Assembly (NCBI GenBank): GCA_022410635.1
Contig: JAJVDF010000238.1
Span: 738,175 to 802,174, forward strand
Reading direction: 5' to 3'
From: Tretioscincus oriximinensis
Lineage: Eukaryota > Chordata > Lepidosauria > Squamata > Gymnophthalmidae
DNA: 64,000 nt
Position numbers and translations under genes: made by a program
Notes under the pieces: model-generated
Told to the model about the DNA's origin: nothing
The model's input: the letters and a program-made list of their open reading frames with translations, nothing else
Databases searched by the model: none
Shown here: positions 61,510 through 64,000 of the stretch, piece after piece
How positions within the stretch are numbered: the first letter of the stretch is position 1
Layout of the letters: each line of letters begins with the position of its first letter

Positions 61510-62408
61510 TAATCACCCAAATGTCAGCTCCAAAAACGGATATGGAAAAAATAATTGACATGCGTTTACAAAGAAAGAAAGCAACTATATCAAGGATTTA
61601 TNATTCCAATCTCAGGACACAGTGGAATAGAGACCTTAATATCACTGATAATGAATGGACGACCTGGCTGAAGGAAATAGAAGCCATGAAATTTAGCAAA
61701 TTTAANGAGGTGGAAAAAAAACTAGCAANCCGTTGGTATACAANGCCAACACAACTTGTANATATCAGAGGTGGGGCCTCCCATTGCTGGCACGGGTGCC
61801 ATGCGTCAGGCACTTATATTCATATGTGGGCCGAATGCCCACAATTAAGAAACTTCATAAAAAAGATCAGGGACGAGCTTAAAGCTATAACTGGCATAGA
61901 ATTACCAGAAACAATCAAATTCTGGATTTTGAATAATAATCATTTAATAAACAGCACCTATGATGTAAACTATATAATAAAACAAGGAATCTACGCTGCT
62001 CATATAGTTGTTGCCAGGGGATGGAAGGATAGATCTAAATGGACATTAGATATTTGGAATAACTACCTGGCGGAGATAATGTTACAAGATGCTGTCCGGG
62101 ATAAGAGATTGAGCTTTTTGAATATACCGATTAAAATAAACTGGCTCCAAAGATGGAAATGCATATACTTGAAGGCCATTATGAATAATAGAAGCATTCA
62201 TGTAATTCTGAAAGAGATGATAACTCTGCTAACGAATCTTAAATTGTTACTGTAATCCCCACACAGTCCCTGTCTTCGGTCCACTAGAGGGAGGGGGGAG
62301 GGAGGGTTTTATTTGTGAAGTTGTCTTAATATATGATTTATGTAAGATGTATCTGTTATACTTTTGAAACTTTGAAATAAACAGATCTGCAAAAAAAAAA
62401 AAAGAAAA
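61510..62408 (+). mobile_element. 5'-truncated L1 LINE with target-site duplication
   Basis: A 244-codon open frame (61521-62255) has the L1 ORF2 C-terminal pattern: R-W-Y-x-x-P-T-Q-L, then C-W-H-G-C, G-T-Y-I-H-M-W-A-E-C-P and I-T-G-I-E-L-P-E. The usual W-W before x-C-P is W-A here. It is followed by a G-rich 3' UTR tract, GAAATAAACAG and poly-A. Flanks GAGAATAATAGAGAAAA (61493-61509) and GAGAATAATGGAGAAAA (62409-62425) differ at one base. Antisense to DCLK1. Five Ns in the frame. Confidence 0.92.
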
Positions 62409-62543
62409 GAGAATAATGGAGAAAAGAGAACATGCCTTTTTGAGATTTTCATAAGAAGGAATAGAAATATGATGAGCTAATAAATAGATAATTCATTATA
62501 ACTGAATTCCTCTTGCCCTTCTAAAAACAAACTTTACACTTAC

Positions 62544-62565
62544 GCTAATTTTGCTTATCCTTGAT
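62544..62565 (-). CDS. DCLK1: DCLK1 candidate 22-nt microexon in the linker
   Basis: On the minus strand a strong polypyrimidine tract ending CCCTCAG is followed by 22 nt and then a consensus donor GTAAGT. Read in the phase needed to join the next exon, the 22 nt give one leftover base plus S-R-I-S-K-I-S, which fits a Ser/Arg-rich linker. It requires the upstream exon to end with two bases of a codon. I do not firmly remember this segment in mammalian DCLK1. It may be a lineage-specific or neuronal microexon, or a chance pair of splice sites. The upstream exon is outside the window. Confidence 0.42.
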
Positions 62566-63531
62566 CTGAGGGAAAAAAAGGTTTTAAATTATACTCTTAT
62601 GATCCTCAGCCAAAATAGCCAAAAGGTCATGGAAACCATATTTTAAGAAAAACGAAACATTACAAATCCAGTGTTTTATCTCTGCAGCATTCAAGTGCCA
62701 CCTTATTTTTAGACTACCTGTGATGAGGAATCGTTATCGAAATCTTTAAATGAGAAGGCCAATTGACTCTCTCTTTTCAGGCAATGCAGTGTTTAAAATA
62801 TGTAAAATTCTATACATCTTTTTAATTACTGTTCGCACCCTAAATCTAAGACGTAGGATAAAATAGAAATATGTAAACTAGTAAACAGACGGTCTTAATT
62901 TTCTTCATTTAAAAAGTATTCTTCCATTTGCCACAGTATTGCAATGGCTAAGACTGCACTAATTATATTTATTTAAAGCGGTGCATTAAGATTTTTTTTT
63001 CTAAAGGGAACATGAACTGCTATGCATGAACTGCCTACAACTATGGGCCACAATTGGCGGATGGGACTCTTTTCTCACTCTGACATACCTGGAAAAAAGT
63101 TACTCTAGCTTTTTTCCAGCTGTCAGAATAGAAATAAGTTAAGGATGACTGGAATGAACAGGTGGAAGACCCAATAAAGCTGGGCTGCCGCCACGACAAT
63201 ATATGGCACAACCTCCAATCTTTACTGTTTCGTCAGCTTTTGAAAGACCTTTGGGAACAGATGTGACAAAGCTAACAAAAGGAATTTATAGCAAAATATT
63301 ACAGTGATGTCCTTGGAAAGACATCTGGTTAGATATTTTTGCAGGTTGAGAGGTACTTGTGGTTTTCATTTAACCTATGCTGAATATAATGGTAAGATAG
63401 GGAGAATTTGATTTGCTATTTGCGAGAAAGACCAGTGCCTCTGCTAATAGAATGTAGAAGTGAGATTTTGTAAACATAGCACACCAACCTCCAGGGTTCC
63501 AGTATCAGCTCTGGATAAAAATACGGTGTGA
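62566..63531. other. DCLK1: DCLK1 upstream intron, no recognised content
   Basis: AT-rich. No repeat, gene or clear splice-site pair was recognised beyond the candidate microexon at its left edge. Confidence 0.5.
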
Positions 63532-64000
63532 TTCACACTTGGACTTATTCTGTTCCAGAAAGAGTTCTGCACTGAGTGTCAGATGTATGACTATCTACCT
63601 GCTGGTGAGAAGTCATGGGTGTGTGTTCGGTGCAAGGAGCTCCTGGCTCTCAGGGAACGTGTTTCTTCCCTTGAGGCCAAGGTTGCTGACCTGGAGAAGC
63701 AGAGAGACAGGAATAGGCGTCAGGACCTGGAGAAGCAGAGAGACAGGAATAGGCGTCAGGACGAGACCTCCAGGGATGCCATAGGAGCATCCCACTCCCG
63801 GGAATGCAGCCCTCCAGCTGCCTTGGAGAATGGGGGTTTCAGGCAGAGAGGACATCAGAGCGAGGAAGAGGGACAGCTTCCCTTAGTGGGGACCCCTTCC
63901 TTAGAAGATGTGCCGACATCCTCTTGCACCGAGGATAGTCCTCCACGGGTGGAGGGAGGGGGGCTTCTTGTAGTGGGTGATTCGATTGTCAGGCATATTG
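63532..64000 (+). mobile_element. CR1 LINE ORF1, open to the window edge
   Basis: An uninterrupted plus frame (156 codons) follows a stop at 63529-63531. It shows F-C-T-E-C-Q-M-Y-D-Y-L-P and W-V-C-V-R-C-K-E-L (a Cys-pair module), then a coiled coil R-V-S-S-L-E-A-K-V-A-D-L-E. It ends G-D-S-I-V-R-H-I, the start of the esterase-like domain of CR1 ORF1. A perfect 36-bp in-frame duplication (63688-63723, 63724-63759) doubles D-L-E-K-Q-R-D-R-N-R-R-Q. The element continues beyond the window and may be fairly young. Confidence 0.85.

Larger units (their letters stand above)
58539..62543. other. DCLK1: DCLK1 intron upstream of the linker exon
   Basis: Holds CR1 relics (58885-59150, 61000-61320) and an L1 (61510-62408). 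59.4-60.9 kb shows nothing recognised. Confidence 0.65.

Noticed and set aside
63613..63855. Minus-strand 80-codon ORF
   Set aside because: It is the complement of the CR1 ORF1 and includes the mirror of its 36-bp duplication.

Overview
The window is vertebrate nuclear DNA, most likely from a squamate reptile (lizard or snake). It is AT-rich and intron-dominated, with GT-AG exons. It carries a mix typical of squamate genomes: CR1 and L2-like LINEs, 5'-truncated L1, tRNA-derived SINEs with A+T or CTT tails, and several inverted-repeat DNA elements. No bacterial, organellar or viral genes were seen. About forty isolated single N bases mark a draft assembly.

The one host gene recognised is DCLK1 (doublecortin-like kinase 1), read on the minus strand from the right side of the window to about position 9053. 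Ten consecutive constitutive exons (58538 down to 31776), a 74-nt cassette exon (21446-21519) and the terminal coding exon (9053-9217) encode the end of the Ser/Pro-rich linker, the whole protein kinase domain and both known alternative C-termini. The exons are colinear, their phases join exactly, and the kinase signature motifs are all present (glycine loop, ALKIIKK lysine, [14 protein letters not shown]). A 22-nt candidate microexon lies at 62544-62565. The N-terminal doublecortin-domain exons must lie beyond 64000. The two tails come from one last exon read in two frames: skipping the cassette gives a 54-residue tail ending SPNSPF, and including it shifts the frame to a 43-residue tail ending DEDATRM.

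Layout: 1-4.1 kb, CR1 fragments downstream of DCLK1. 4.2-4.35 kb, an inverted-repeat element. 4.4-9.05 kb, repeat-poor and probably the DCLK1 3' UTR. 9.2-31.8 kb, two large introns split by the cassette exon and holding a long CR1 copy with RT and endonuclease parts, SINEs, fold-back repeats and MITEs. 31.8-58.5 kb, the kinase exons with three very short introns (372-395 bp) and larger repeat-laden ones. 58.5-64 kb, an upstream intron with an L1 flanked by target-site duplications and a CR1 ORF1 running off the right edge.

The most interesting items are the dual-frame last exon, a dispersed palindromic repeat family flanked by 10-12 bp target-site duplications, a CpG-rich MITE carrying tandem TGACGTC motifs, and an unassigned exon-like ORF at 53.6 kb. 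Two likely assembly problems need care: an exact 400-bp duplication bounded by Ns, and an N that makes a kinase codon ambiguous between Tyr and stop.
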